This document shows, piece by piece, positions 27,533 to 37,473 of a stretch of 64,000 bases of DNA. The notes below the pieces were generated by a model. It ran no database searches and was not told where the DNA came from. It saw only the letters and a program-made list of their open reading frames with translations. The DNA is from Methylovulum miyakonense HT12. Lineage in GTDB: Bacteria > Pseudomonadota > Gammaproteobacteria > Methylococcales > Methylomonadaceae. The DNA lies in assembly GCF_000384075.1 (NCBI RefSeq), contig NZ_KB913025.1, positions 1,120,119-1,184,118 on the forward strand, in the 5' to 3' direction. The translations under genes were made by a program, and so were the position numbers. Positions within the stretch are counted from its first letter, which is position 1, and each line of letters starts with the position of its first letter.

Positions 27533-30349
27533 ATGGATACGATCAGCATACGCGGTGCGCGGACCCATAACCTAAAAAACATAGACCTGGATTTGCCCAG
27601 GGACAAGCTTATCGTCATCACCGGCTTGTCAGGTTCCGGCAAATCGTCATTGGCCTTTGACACCATTTATGCAGAAGGCCAGCGACGCTATGTCGAATCG
27701 CTATCGGCTTATGCCCGGCAATTTTTGTCGATGATGGAAAAGCCCGACGTCGACCATATCGAAGGCCTGTCCCCTGCCATTTCCATCGAACAAAAATCCA
27801 CCTCGCACAACCCCCGTTCCACCGTCGGCACGATCACCGAAATCTACGATTACCTCCGTTTATTATTTGCCCGTGCCGGGACACCGCGCTGCCCTGAGCA
27901 TCAGGTGTCGCTGGAAGCACAAACCGTTAGCCAAATGGTTGACCAAGTCCTCGCCCAGCCACAAGACCAACGCTGGATGTTGCTCGCGCCCGTGGTCAAC
28001 CAACGCAAAGGCGAATATGTGCAATTGCTGGACGATTGCCGCGCCCAAGGTTTTATCCGCGCCCGGATTGACGGCGTGGTGTATGACCTGGACGACGCGC
28101 CGACGCTGGATTTAAAAAAGAAACACACGATAGAGGTGATCGTTGACCGTTTCAAAATCCGCGACGACATCGCCCTGCGCCTGTCCGAATCGTTTGAAAC
28201 CGCCTTGCGCATTGCCGACGGCATCGCCATCGCCGCCAGCCTGGAAGACGACGGCACGGAATTGCTGTTTTCCGAACGTTACGCCTGCCCGCATTGCGGC
28301 TATAGCCTGACCGAGCTGGAGCCACGTTTGTTTTCCTTCAACAACCCCAAAGGCGCGTGCGGCAGTTGCGACGGTTTGGGTGTGCGCCAACATTTTGACC
28401 CCACACTGATTATCCATAACCCCGACATTAGCCTGGCGGGTGGCGCGATACGCGGCTGGGACAGGCGTAACGGCTATTATTACCAACTCATCTTGTCCTT
28501 GGCGGCACACTACAGTTTCGACCCTGAAATGCCGTATTCCGAACTGCCGCAAAAAATTCAGGACATTATCCTGTATGGCAGCGGTAATGAAACCATAGAA
28601 TTCAAATACGCCATCGGCACAGGCCCGATGAAGACCAAGCGCCATGCGTTTGAAGGCATCATTGCCAATATGGATCGCCGCTACCACGAAACCGATTCCA
28701 GCTTGGTGCGCGAAGAACTGGCGAAGTACTTGTCGCAAAAAGTCTGTAATGCCTGTGACGGGGCGCGGCTGAATATCGCCGCGCGCAATGTGTTTATTGA
28801 TGATTTGCCGATCAACCAGCTCACCCGTTTGCCGATACGCAAAAGCTTGGCGTTTTTCTCCGGACTGCATCTGGCGGGCAAACGCGGCGAAATTGCCGTG
28901 AAGATTGTCAAGGAAATCCAAGAACGTTTGGAGTTTTTAGTGAATGTCGGTTTGGATTATCTGACCTTAGACCGCAGCGCCGACACGCTGTCTGGCGGTG
29001 AAGCGCAACGCATACGCCTTGCCAGCCAAATCGGCGCAGGCCTGGTCGGCGTGATGTATGTGCTGGACGAGCCGTCCATTGGCCTGCACCAGCGCGACAA
29101 TGAACGCCTGCTCAGCACCCTGTTCCGCTTGCGGGATTTGGGCAACACCGTCATCGTTGTCGAACATGACGAAGACGCGATCCGCGCCGCCGACCACATC
29201 GTCGACATCGGCCCGGGCGCGGGCATACACGGCGGCAATATCATCGCCCAAGGCACCTTGGCGGACATTTTGGGCAACGCCGATTCCTTGACGGGACAGT
29301 ATTTATCCGGTCAAACCGAAATCACCGTGCCAAAAACCGTCACGCCCGTCAACCCCGACAAACAAATCATCGTCCGCAACGCCCACGGCAATAACCTGAA
29401 AAATGTCGATATTGCCTTTCCGGTGGGTTTGTTCACCTGCGTCACGGGCGTGTCCGGTTCCGGCAAATCCACGCTGGTCAACGACACGCTGTATGCCCAC
29501 GCCGCCCGCCTGATCAACCGCGCAGGCATCATCCCCGCGCCCTGCGATGCGATTGAAGGCTTGGAGCATTTCGACAAAGTCGTGGACATCGACCAAAGCC
29601 CGATAGGCCGCACCCCGCGCTCGAATCCGGCGACTTACACAGGCTTGTTCACGCCGATACGCGAGCTGTTTTCCGCCACGCCGGAAGCCCGTTCACGCGG
29701 CTACACGCCAGGGCGTTTTAGTTTCAACGTCAAAGGCGGACGCTGCGAAGCCTGCACGGGCGACGGCGTGATTAAGGTGGAAATGCACTTTTTGCCGGAC
29801 ATTTTCGTGCATTGCGAACAGTGCAACGGCAAGCGTTACAACCGCGAAACCTTAGAAATCCGCTACAAAGGCAAAACCATCAACGATGTGCTGAACATGA
29901 CCGTCGAAGACGCGGCGGATTTTTTTAAGGCCGTGCCGAGCTTGGCGAAGAAATTACAAACCCTGGTGGAAGTCGGCCTCAGCTACATCACCCTAGGCCA
30001 AAACGCCACCACGCTATCCGGCGGCGAAGCGCAACGGGTCAAGCTGGCGAAAGAATTATCCAAACGCGACACCGGAAAAACCCTATACATTCTCGACGAA
30101 CCCACCACTGGCCTGCATTTCCACGACATCAAACAACTGCTCACCGTGCTGCACACCCTACGCGACCACGGCAACACCGTCATCGTCATCGAACATAATC
30201 TGGATGTGATAAAAACCGCCGATTGGCTGATAGACATGGGGCCGGAAGGCGGCGATGGCGGCGGTACGTTGGTTGCCGAAGGTACGCCACAAACCGTCGC
30301 CGACGATCCAGCTTCGCATACGGGGACTTATTTACGGCGGTTTTTTTAA
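27533..30349 (+). CDS. uvrA: Excinuclease ABC subunit A (UvrA)
   Basis: UvrA is the damage-sensing ATPase of nucleotide excision repair. The 938-residue protein has the first Walker A ([14 protein letters not shown], near residue 31), an upper zinc knuckle (CPHCGY... with CGSCDGLG), the ABC signature [14 protein letters not shown], a second Walker A ([14 protein letters not shown]), the main zinc finger (CEACTGDG...CEQCNGKRY) and a second signature [15 protein letters not shown] with LDEPTTGLH. The ATG at 27533 starts the family-typical [14 protein letters not shown]; an earlier in-frame ATG at 27503 adds 10 unconserved residues. No LexA box was recognised upstream. Confidence 0.98.
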   Translation: MDTISIRGARTHNLKNIDLDLPRDKLIVITGLSGSGKSSLAFDTIYAEGQRRYVESLSAYARQFLSMMEKPDVDHIEGLSPAISIEQKSTSHNPRSTVGTITEIYDYLRLLFARAGTPRCPEHQVSLEAQTVSQMVDQVLAQPQDQRWMLLAPVVNQRKGEYVQLLDDCRAQGFIRARIDGVVYDLDDAPTLDLKKKHTIEVIVDRFKIRDDIALRLSESFETALRIADGIAIAASLEDDGTELLFSERYACPHCGYSLTELEPRLFSFNNPKGACGSCDGLGVRQHFDPTLIIHNPDISLAGGAIRGWDRRNGYYYQLILSLAAHYSFDPEMPYSELPQKIQDIILYGSGNETIEFKYAIGTGPMKTKRHAFEGIIANMDRRYHETDSSLVREELAKYLSQKVCNACDGARLNIAARNVFIDDLPINQLTRLPIRKSLAFFSGLHLAGKRGEIAVKIVKEIQERLEFLVNVGLDYLTLDRSADTLSGGEAQRIRLASQIGAGLVGVMYVLDEPSIGLHQRDNERLLSTLFRLRDLGNTVIVVEHDEDAIRAADHIVDIGPGAGIHGGNIIAQGTLADILGNADSLTGQYLSGQTEITVPKTVTPVNPDKQIIVRNAHGNNLKNVDIAFPVGLFTCVTGVSGSGKSTLVNDTLYAHAARLINRAGIIPAPCDAIEGLEHFDKVVDIDQSPIGRTPRSNPATYTGLFTPIRELFSATPEARSRGYTPGRFSFNVKGGRCEACTGDGVIKVEMHFLPDIFVHCEQCNGKRYNRETLEIRYKGKTINDVLNMTVEDAADFFKAVPSLAKKLQTLVEVGLSYITLGQNATTLSGGEAQRVKLAKELSKRDTGKTLYILDEPTTGLHFHDIKQLLTVLHTLRDHGNTVIVIEHNLDVIKTADWLIDMGPEGGDGGGTLVAEGTPQTVADDPASHTGTYLRRFF

Positions 30350-30369
30350 TGTGATAACGGTTAAGCTAT

Positions 30370-30443
30370 GTAGGGTGGGCAACGCTTTTTTGCCCACCAT
30401 TTTTATCGGTTAATGGTGGGCAAACGATAAGGCTGTTTGCCCA
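30370..30443. repeat. REP-like palindromic repeat (second GTAGGGTGGGCAACGC copy)
   Basis: The left arm matches the copy at 18838-18910 (GTAGGGTGGGCAACGC then TTGCCCACCAT). The right arm is partly decayed. It starts 20 bp after the uvrA stop and could stabilise the uvrA message 3' end. Confidence 0.75.
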
Positions 30444-30461
30444 CAGGGCTGGGAGTATTGA

Positions 30462-30809
30462 ATGACTACCATACTAATTAAGGCTTTTTTCACACATATC
30501 CTAGTGCTTGTATGCTTTGCATGTATTCCAGTGTTTTTTGCAATACAGAGCGGAGTTGGTTTGTCTTCTGACAACTCTCTGATGATGTGGAGATTGTTTT
30601 TGTTAGTGTTATTTGAGGCTGCACTTGTATTGGGAATAGTAGAGACACTTCGACCTAGTGTATCGGTAAGTTTGCATCTCCTAAGAAAAAGGGATCTGAA
30701 TGATCAGATAATCCGTGAAAAATTATGCCTACTTATTTTTTCAATCGGTGAGATATGTATTGCTCTTGCTGGCTTATATTTTGGTGGTTTTATCACGTTT
30801 AACCCGTAA
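30462..30809 (+). CDS. Hypothetical membrane protein
   Basis: I do not recognise a family. The 115-residue product has three likely membrane segments (about residues 8-28, 43-62 and 88-110), with a positively charged loop HLLRKRDLNDQIIREK between the second and third. Codon use is AT-rich compared with uvrA. It lies between two repeat elements (a REP-like repeat upstream and a MITE-like element downstream), so it may be an accessory insertion. Confidence 0.5.
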   Translation: MTTILIKAFFTHILVLVCFACIPVFFAIQSGVGLSSDNSLMMWRLFLLVLFEAALVLGIVETLRPSVSVSLHLLRKRDLNDQIIREKLCLLIFSIGEICIALAGLYFGGFITFNP

Positions 30810-30871
30810 CGTGCGCTAATGTAACTCGTAAGCCGCATGTTGGCTTTAAACATCCGGCGCATTACTCTATC

Positions 30872-30991
30872 GAGACTGTGAAAGTATTCGGTTTTGGAGT
30901 AAAAAAACATGTTTTTTTACTCCGCTTACTAATAAAAATCAATGCGTTACAATATGGTATTCGGGAAATTTTTGAATACTTTCACAGTCTC
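30872..30991. mobile_element. MITE-like element, copy 1 (120 bp, 4-bp target duplication TATC)
   Basis: The terminal inverted repeats are perfect over 18 bp (GAGACTGTGAAAGTATTC at the left). They are flanked by direct TATC copies (30868-30871 and 30992-30995). Outside these, GCGCATTA...TAATGCGC reconstructs a REP-like palindrome, so the element sits in the hairpin loop. The core holds a perfect palindrome (30896-30923) also seen at 13331-13359. There is no transposase inside. Confidence 0.8.
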
Positions 30992-31015
30992 TATCGCTAA
31001 TGCGCCCTACATGGT

Positions 31016-31444
31016 CTATGTATGCTTCACTTTGTTTTCCTTCAATTTATTGACCAGCCTAACCCGATTCTTACCCGCAACCCGAAGCAGCCGAAGAAAT
31101 TTAGGGCATTCAAAATGATTGGGTGCGTTACAAGCGGCGGCGTGACGTAGCCCATCACGCATGGCGGTCAGTTCTTTAATTTTGCTGTCCAGCTCGTTTG
31201 CCTTGGCTAACAGCAGCGTTCTGTTAATATCCAGCCCTTCAGACCTAAACATGTCGCCAATTTCATCCAGCGAGAAACCCGCATTACGCCCTAGCGATAT
31301 TAACGCCAGCCGTTCTATCACATTGGCGTTGAATAATCGGCGCAAACCGTTGCGGCCTATGGACTGGATCAGGCCTTTTTCTTCATAAAATCGCAAGGTT
31401 GACGCAGGTAATCCCGATGCTTTTGCGACTTCAGCTATATCCAT
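31016..31444 (-). CDS. MerR family transcriptional regulator
   Basis: The 142-residue protein starts MDIAEVAKASGLPASTLRFYEEKGL, the winged helix-turn-helix of MerR proteins, followed by a coiled dimerisation helix (about 85-105) and a C-terminal part with two cysteines (ACNAPNHFECPKF) that could sense metal or redox state. It is divergent from tpm. A promoter with the 19-bp spacer typical of MerR-controlled genes lies between them and points to tpm. The inducer is not known. Confidence 0.88.
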   Translation of the reverse strand: MDIAEVAKASGLPASTLRFYEEKGLIQSIGRNGLRRLFNANVIERLALISLGRNAGFSLDEIGDMFRSEGLDINRTLLLAKANELDSKIKELTAMRDGLRHAAACNAPNHFECPKFLRLLRVAGKNRVRLVNKLKENKVKHT

Positions 31445-31468
31445 GATTTCACCTGCCGTAATTAATGC

Positions 31469-31499
31469 TTGACTTCAAGTTGGCTTGAGCTTGTATCCT
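31469..31499 (+). promoter_or_regulatory. MerR-type promoter with 19-bp spacer and dyad operator, facing tpm
   Basis: The -35 TTGACT (31469-31474) and -10 TATCCT (31494-31499) are 19 bp apart, too far for ordinary RNA polymerase contact but standard for MerR-activated promoters. The spacer contains the near-palindrome CTTCAAGTTGGCTTGAGC, which resembles a SoxR-type box. It probably controls tpm and perhaps the regulator itself. Confidence 0.75.
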
Positions 31500-31581
31500 A
31501 GCTGGGTACGCCATTTTATACAACACCAAAGCCATTCAATCGAATGGCTGTTATTCATTTTTAAAACGGTAAGGAGTAAAT

Positions 31582-32226
31582 ATGGACGCTAATTTTTGGC
31601 ATCAAAAATGGGAACGCGGTGAGATTGGTTTTCATCAAAGTGAGGCGAACCCGTTTCTAGCCGCCCATTTTGGACAATTAAAACTGCCGCAAGGCAGCCG
31701 TGTCTTTTTGCCCTTGTGTGGCAAGACGCGGGATTTTGCCTGGTTGCTTGCTAAGGGTTATCGGGTGGTTGGCGCAGAATTGAGCGAACTCGCCATTCAG
31801 GATTTGTTTAATGACCTTGGCTTAGAGCCAGAAATATCCCCAGTTGGAGAATTGGCCCGCTACCGTGCCAACTCTATCGACATTTTCGTGGGTGATATTT
31901 TTGCCGTGTCTGCTGAATATTTGGGGCCCGTCAACGCGATATATGACCGCGCGGCGTTAGTTGCCTTGCCTGCTGGCATACGAGGGCCATATACGTCACA
32001 CCTGATGGACATAACTGGCAGCGCACCGCAATTGCTGGTTACTTACCAATACGACCAAGGGTTGATGGATGGCCCGCCGTTTTCCGTTAGCGGGGATGAA
32101 GTGAAGCAACATTATGGTGATATTTATCAATTGAAAGCTGTTGAAAGCCAGAACCTCACGGGCGGATTCAAGGGGGGCGTTGCAGCCACGGAAACCGCTT
32201 GGTTGCTCCAAAAAGCCAATAAATAG
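31582..32226 (+). CDS. tpm: Thiopurine S-methyltransferase family protein
   Basis: The 214-residue protein begins MDANFWHQKWERGEIGFHQS, the diagnostic start of bacterial TPMT, and has the SAM-binding stretch VFLPLCGKTRDFAWLLAKGYRVVGAELS (about 42-69) and IYDRAALVALP. Bacterial TPMTs methylate thiopurines and can volatilise selenium or tellurium compounds. The gene follows a MerR-type promoter, and its divergent neighbour is a MerR regulator, so inducible detoxification is a reasonable inference. A TAAGGAG ribosome binding site precedes the start. Confidence 0.94.
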   Translation: MDANFWHQKWERGEIGFHQSEANPFLAAHFGQLKLPQGSRVFLPLCGKTRDFAWLLAKGYRVVGAELSELAIQDLFNDLGLEPEISPVGELARYRANSIDIFVGDIFAVSAEYLGPVNAIYDRAALVALPAGIRGPYTSHLMDITGSAPQLLVTYQYDQGLMDGPPFSVSGDEVKQHYGDIYQLKAVESQNLTGGFKGGVAATETAWLLQKANK

Positions 32227-32642
32227 CTTGGGCATTGACGGGACTACCTGAAACTTATAAGGGGGGTTCGCTGATGGGTGCATATACAAAAAGAAGACCG
32301 CGCCGCCAATAATGAAGCGGACAAACAATCCGGATTCCTAAAATGGCATTTGGGAACCCGTAACCCCAACACATCCCATCCATACCTTCTCCAGCCCAGA
32401 TTTATAACTTGGACGATGAAGCCCTTTTATCGACCCATCACGGCGCGTAGAATACACGGACGGCAGTTTCCAAGCTCTGGCGGCCTCAAACAGCCGCCAA
32501 ACACTAAAATAATGGCCGGATTGCCGTGACCCGAATAAACCGATGACTAGCACCCACTTAAATGGATATAAAAACCAATGGCTTGACTGGCACTTAGAAC
32601 ATATCAAGCCTTCATTAAACTGAACCTGTTCCGGAGAAACTT
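32227..32642. other. Gene-free gap between tpm and the host-attachment-like gene
   Basis: This 416-bp stretch has only short frames with no protein-like character on either strand. It includes a small hairpin (GGCGGC...GCCGCC near 32470-32505) and a CCGGAG ribosome binding site just before 32643. I see no RNA gene or repeat shared with other parts of the window. Confidence 0.55.
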
Positions 32643-33086
32643 ATGAAATCAACTTGGATACTCGTTGCTGATAACAGCCGTGCACGCATCTTTACTGCCG
32701 ACACGCCCTCCTCTGCTTTAGAAGAAATCGAAGGCTTGGCCCATCTGGAAGGCCGTTTACATGACCGGGAAATGACTTCTGACCTGCCAGGAAAGATTAA
32801 AAGTTCTGACGGTGGCGGACATGCTTTTGAACAACCCACCGATCCCAAACAACATGAATCCGACAATTTTGCCCACCAAATAGCCCGACATCTGGAAGCC
32901 GCATACAACGACAAGCAATTTGCCCAATTGCTGATTATTGCGGAGCCGTCTTTTCTGGGCTTACTGCGCCATTGCTTACCGGAACAAGTGAAAAAGCAAG
33001 TCAGTTTCGAACTCGATAAAAATATCACAATGGAAAGTGCGGCGGATATCCGCAAACATCTCCCCGACTATTTGCCGGGCCATTGA
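32643..33086 (+). CDS. Host attachment protein family (PF10116-like)
   Basis: The 147-residue protein begins TWILVADNSRARIFTAD, the hallmark of the 'protein required for attachment to host cells' family, and continues with ADNFAHQ-like (ESDNFAHQIARHL) and LLIIAEPSFLGLLRHCL. The name comes from a plant-associated relative; in free-living bacteria the role is unclear, and the fold resembles the eRF1/Pelota central domain. It stands alone with its own ribosome binding site. Confidence 0.85.
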   Translation: MKSTWILVADNSRARIFTADTPSSALEEIEGLAHLEGRLHDREMTSDLPGKIKSSDGGGHAFEQPTDPKQHESDNFAHQIARHLEAAYNDKQFAQLLIIAEPSFLGLLRHCLPEQVKKQVSFELDKNITMESAADIRKHLPDYLPGH

Positions 33087-33342
33087 TTGCCGTTTTATCC
33101 GGCCCCAAAGACGGGTGGAGCATAAAGCAAAACCCGTCAACCAAACTCACCAGATGGGTTTTAATGTGGCAATATCCACACTTAATCGGGCCCAAAAACG
33201 TCCGGCCCGTCGCCTCCGAAACATCATCAATGTTTCAATTGCCCCATATCCGATAGCCTCACCCATACCGGCCTTCTTTTGGTTGGCCGCCTGACCCATT
33301 ATCGGCACCACCATCACCTTAAACGGATAGGAGCAGCCTCTA

Positions 33343-34368
33343 ATGAAAGCCATGGTATTGAACAAGCCCTGCAACCTCAAGGAGAACCCAACCCCGCTGG
33401 AACTTATGGAAATCCCCGTCCCGGTTCCCGATGCAGACGGCATCCTGCTTAAAGTGTCAAGCTGTGGGGTTTGCCACACCGAACTGGATGAAATTGAAGG
33501 CCGGACACCACCGCCACGCTTGCCTATCATTCTGGGGCATCAAGTCATCGGCAGGGTAGAAGCCATAGGCAAGCAGGTCAGCGACGTTGGCATCGGCGAC
33601 AGGATGGGTGTCGCCTGGATATTTTCCGCTTGCGGGCGCTGTAAATTCTGCCTGGCAGGAATGCAAAACCTCTGCCCTGAATTCCAGGCAACCGGGCGGG
33701 ATGCCAATGGCGGCTATGCCCAGTACATGACGGTTGCCAGAGGTTTCGCGTACACCATCCCGGATATATTTTCCGATGTGGAAGCCGCACCTTTGCTATG
33801 CGCCGGGGCTATCGGTTACCGCTCATTACGGCTGACCGGGCTCAAGGACGGGCAACGCCTTGGCTTGACGGGGTTTGGCGCATCCGCGCATTTGGTGCTG
33901 AAAATGGTGAAACACCGTTATCCGGACACTGACGTTTATGTGTTTGCCCGCAGCGCCGTGGAAAGGCAATTTGCCCTTGAACTGGGCGCGGTATGGGCGG
34001 GCGGCACTGCGGAGCGGGCGCCGCATAAGCTGGACAGCATCATCGACACCACGCCCGCCTGGCAACCCATCGTCGAGGCCCTGGCGAACCTGGAATCCGG
34101 TGGCAGGTTGGTGATCAACGCGATCCGCAAGGAGGGCGGCAAGCAAAGTTTGCTGGATTTGGATTATCCGCAACATCTGTGGCAGGAAAAGGAAATAAAA
34201 AGTGTCGCCAACATCACCCAGGCCGATGTCACCGAATTTTTAAGCTTGGCGGCGGACATGGGGCTTAAGCCAGAAATCCAGGAATTTAGCTTGGAACAAG
34301 CCAACGAAGCGTTGATGGCATTAAAGGACGGCCCGATCCGGGGCGCCAAGGTTTTGAAAATAGGGTAG
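33343..34368 (+). CDS. Zinc-dependent alcohol dehydrogenase family protein
   Basis: The 341-residue protein is a medium-chain dehydrogenase. The catalytic zinc region is GVCHTELDE (about 44-52) with GHQVIGRVEAIG. The structural zinc cluster is CGRCKFCLAGMQNLC (about 97-111). The Rossmann segment is unusual: LGLTGFGASAHLVLKMV replaces the common GxGGxG, as in the AdhA-like group. It probably oxidises or reduces a short alcohol or aldehyde with NAD(P). It is monocistronic, and the substrate is not fixed by sequence. Confidence 0.9.
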   Translation: MKAMVLNKPCNLKENPTPLELMEIPVPVPDADGILLKVSSCGVCHTELDEIEGRTPPPRLPIILGHQVIGRVEAIGKQVSDVGIGDRMGVAWIFSACGRCKFCLAGMQNLCPEFQATGRDANGGYAQYMTVARGFAYTIPDIFSDVEAAPLLCAGAIGYRSLRLTGLKDGQRLGLTGFGASAHLVLKMVKHRYPDTDVYVFARSAVERQFALELGAVWAGGTAERAPHKLDSIIDTTPAWQPIVEALANLESGGRLVINAIRKEGGKQSLLDLDYPQHLWQEKEIKSVANITQADVTEFLSLAADMGLKPEIQEFSLEQANEALMALKDGPIRGAKVLKIG

Positions 34369-34548
34369 TTGGCGTGGGCAATGCCTTGCCACTGGGCAAC
34401 CCACCAGGGACACGCCTAAAATGGCGGGCGGCGTCCTATCCTTAAACGCCTTCTTCCCATAACCAACCCGCCCTTTTCCAGAGACAACCCCAGGCCTACC
34501 AACGTCAATAAAAGGGAAAACGCACTACCCAATAGTTTTTTATTTAAG

Positions 34549-35934
34549 CTAGCTGTACTGCGCCAACAAACCCTGCAACTGCGTTTTATCCAGCTGTTGG
34601 TTATCAACTTTAAGATACGCCACCGCATCCGCGAAATTTAATGTCACTTCCGCCACACCGTTGATCGCCAGCATTTTTTCAGCCATTTCATTGGCTTTTT
34701 CTTCATCCATAGCCATCAAGGAAACCAGCATATTGGCGAGATAGCGTGGCGGGTTCATGCGCATGGCGACCAGGAACCAGCTCAAGGCGGCGGCGGCGCA
34801 AAACAGGAACACGGCGGTTTCGCCATACTCCCCCTTAAACCAACCACCCACCAGCCCGCCGATAAACAAGCCCATAAATTGGCAACTGGAATACGCGCCC
34901 ATTGCCGTGCCTTTTAAATCGGCGGGGGCTGTTTTTGACACCAGCGACGGCAATGTCGCTTCCAGCAAGTTAAAGCCACAAAAGAACACGCCCAGGCCAC
35001 CGATGATCGTGTACAGGTTCGGCCCTGCCTGCGATAAACCCAATTCCGCCAAGGCAATCACGGCGATTGCACCCAAGAACACTGGCTTCATCTTGCGTTT
35101 TTTCTCCGCCAGGATGATGAACGGCACGGCAAGCCCCATGGACAGCACAAAGACCGGCAAATACACCATCCATTCATTGCCTTTGGGTAAACCGGCGGCA
35201 CGCATGTCGGTAGGCACTACCACGAAAATCGCCATTAAGATCATGTGCAGGATAAATATCCCATAATCCAGCCTTAACAAATCCGGGTTTTTCAAGGCGT
35301 CCAACATTTGCCCAGGAACGAATTCCGCATCACGGTGCAACCTGGGGCGGCCAGGATTAGGGACGACCCACACGAGTGTCGCCATCGCCAGCACGGTGAG
35401 GCCTGCCGTAGCCCAAAAGACCGTTTGTACGCCCCCAAAACCGGATAGGATGGGGCCGGCGACGATGCCGACCCCAAACGACAAACCAATGCTGATGCCG
35501 ATGGTCGCCATGGCTTTGGTACGGTGGACTTCTTGGGTCAAATCGGCGACCAAGGCCATCACCGCTGACGAAATCGCGCCCGCCCCTTGGAATGCGCGGC
35601 CTACCAAAACGCCGTAAATGCTGGTCGACAGCGCAGCAATGACGCTACCGACAAAAAACAGCAGCAAGCCCAAAATAATCACTTTTTTGCGGCCAAAACG
35701 GTCGGACAGCAAGCCAAAGGGGATTTGTAACAGCACTTGCGGCAAGCCGTATATGCTCATCGCCAAACCTAGCAAGGCAGGCGTGGAGCCTTCCAGTTGC
35801 TGGGCAAACAATGACAGCACCGGCAGAATCATAAACAAACCCAGCATCCGCAGGGCATAAATACCCGCCAGCGACAGCGTTGCATAGCGTTCTGAAGGCG
35901 TCATGGGGCTAGTGATGTCTTGCACGGTATTCAA
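34549..35934 (-). CDS. MFS transporter, YajR-like with C-terminal ferredoxin-like domain
   Basis: The 461-residue protein has twelve predicted membrane segments and MFS motifs GLLSDRFGRKKVI (loop 2-3) and motif A-like repeats. The last 65 residues (EKANEMAEKMLAINGVAEVTL...) form a soluble ferredoxin-like domain, as in E. coli YajR. The start is a TTG at 35934 with an AAGGAGA site upstream; an ATG lies 10 codons later. It is probably a proton-driven exporter of unknown substrate. It is convergent with the alcohol dehydrogenase gene. Confidence 0.87.
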   Translation of the reverse strand: MNTVQDITSPMTPSERYATLSLAGIYALRMLGLFMILPVLSLFAQQLEGSTPALLGLAMSIYGLPQVLLQIPFGLLSDRFGRKKVIILGLLLFFVGSVIAALSTSIYGVLVGRAFQGAGAISSAVMALVADLTQEVHRTKAMATIGISIGLSFGVGIVAGPILSGFGGVQTVFWATAGLTVLAMATLVWVVPNPGRPRLHRDAEFVPGQMLDALKNPDLLRLDYGIFILHMILMAIFVVVPTDMRAAGLPKGNEWMVYLPVFVLSMGLAVPFIILAEKKRKMKPVFLGAIAVIALAELGLSQAGPNLYTIIGGLGVFFCGFNLLEATLPSLVSKTAPADLKGTAMGAYSSCQFMGLFIGGLVGGWFKGEYGETAVFLFCAAAALSWFLVAMRMNPPRYLANMLVSLMAMDEEKANEMAEKMLAINGVAEVTLNFADAVAYLKVDNQQLDKTQLQGLLAQYS

Positions 35935-36075
35935 AACGGGTTTCTCCTTAGCAGGGATGTTGAGTTGTTTAGGGTCGGGCTAGCGGCACATGATAGGGGT
36001 TGCCGCCGTCTTGGGCAATAGCAAGCGTGGGACGGGGCTTTTTATTTGGTTTTAATAGAAAATGTTAACCCCTGT

Positions 36076-37344
36076 TTATGGCGTTTGGGCCAACGCTTCT
36101 TTTAACAAATCAAAAACGCGGGTGGTCGCCCCCTGGTTAGCTTGGACAAAGGCTTGGCCTTTGGCAATCAACGCCGTCCTGAAAGCAGGGTCTGCATACA
36201 ACGTTAGGATGGTTTGGCGTACGGAGCCTAGCGTCAGACATTGGATCGCGGCATCTTGTTTTAAGATACCTGCAGCTATGGCCTTAAAATTCGCCATGTA
36301 CGGGCCGAACAATACGGGCACACCCACCGCAGCCGCCTCCAAGACATTGTGGCCGCCAGTTGGCACCATGCTGCCACCGACAAAAGCCACATCGGCGGCG
36401 GCATAAAACAATTTCAATTCACCCAGGGTATCCAGCAAATAGACATCAGCGCCCTTCTTGCAAGCCATGCCGGAAGTGCGGGTGACGCAATCCAGTTGCT
36501 GCTGCCTGCTTAATTGTTTGACCTCCTCGAAGCGCTCAGGATGGCGGGGGGCTATCAGCAACAATAATTCAGGGATCTGCTCCTTTAACTGCCGGTAAAG
36601 CGGCAAAAATAAAGCCTCTTCACCTTTATGGGTGCTAGCCAGCAGCCAAACAAAGCGTCCGGAAAATAAGCCGGCTTTTAGCTGCAAGCCATTTTCGGAG
36701 GTATCTTTGGCAATTTCCACATCAAATTTGATATTGCCCATTGTGGTGACCGGGTTACGGGCACCGATGGCGGCAAAACGTTGGGCGTCTTCAGGGGTTT
36801 GTGTGCCTATGTGTTTGACCTGCGCCAAGGCGGGATGGACTAAGCACGGTATGCGCCGGTAAGAACGCGCCGAACGTTCAGACAACCGGGCGTTTATGAG
36901 GTACAGGGGGATTTGTTGTTTGCCACAATGGGCGTAGAGATTCGGCCAGATTTCCGTTTCCATAATGACCGCCAGCTTAGGTTTAAAACAGCGCGTGAAG
37001 CGGTGCAGGGCATCCGGTAAATCATAAGGTAGGTAAACATGGCTGACCGTGTTTTGCAGCACGGCTTTCACCCGCGCCGATCCGGTCGGGGTGGTGGTGG
37101 TGATCAGCAGGTGTTCTTGGGGGTAAGCGTGTTGTAGGCGTTTAATCAGCGGGAACAAGGATTCGGCTTCGCCAACCGAAACGGCATGGAACCAGATCAC
37201 CGGATTGGGATAACGTTGCGAATAAAAGGCGAACCGCTCATGCCAACGGCGGCGGTACTCAGGGGCTTTAATGCCCCGCCACCATAAGCGCAACAAAATA
37301 AAGGGCACCAGCAGGTAAAACAGGACGGTGTAAAGGATACGCAT
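36076..37344 (-). CDS. waaA: 3-deoxy-D-manno-octulosonic acid transferase WaaA
   Basis: WaaA (KdtA) adds Kdo residues to lipid A precursor at the cytoplasmic face of the inner membrane. The protein starts MRILYTVLFYLLVPFILLRLWWRG, a membrane anchor, followed by the GT-B domains with the conserved WFHAVSVGEAESLFPLI, ETEIWPNLYAHC and APRHPERFEEV. I chose ATG 37344 because it matches the E. coli N terminus; the frame is open to 37377, giving 11 more residues. Both candidate starts have weak ribosome binding sites. Confidence 0.94.
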   Translation of the reverse strand: MRILYTVLFYLLVPFILLRLWWRGIKAPEYRRRWHERFAFYSQRYPNPVIWFHAVSVGEAESLFPLIKRLQHAYPQEHLLITTTTPTGSARVKAVLQNTVSHVYLPYDLPDALHRFTRCFKPKLAVIMETEIWPNLYAHCGKQQIPLYLINARLSERSARSYRRIPCLVHPALAQVKHIGTQTPEDAQRFAAIGARNPVTTMGNIKFDVEIAKDTSENGLQLKAGLFSGRFVWLLASTHKGEEALFLPLYRQLKEQIPELLLLIAPRHPERFEEVKQLSRQQQLDCVTRTSGMACKKGADVYLLDTLGELKLFYAAADVAFVGGSMVPTGGHNVLEAAAVGVPVLFGPYMANFKAIAAGILKQDAAIQCLTLGSVRQTILTLYADPAFRTALIAKGQAFVQANQGATTRVFDLLKEALAQTP

Positions 37345-37473
37345 AAAAACAGTAGCCCAATGAACTAGGTTGACCATCGTACAAGACTGGTTTTATGGCG
37401 TTAACCCAATTTAGCTAGCAACCTGTCGCGGAATAACATGGCAGATCCGCAGGTTGAGGCGCATTATGCTACT

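Noticed and set aside
27863-30237. Long leftward and rightward frames inside uvrA
   Set aside because: They are shadow frames caused by GC-rich codon use in uvrA; the uvrA reading is fully conserved across them.
32278-32607. Overlapping frames of 83 and 89 codons in the tpm downstream gap
   Set aside because: The composition is not protein-like, they overlap on opposite strands, and there are no start signals.
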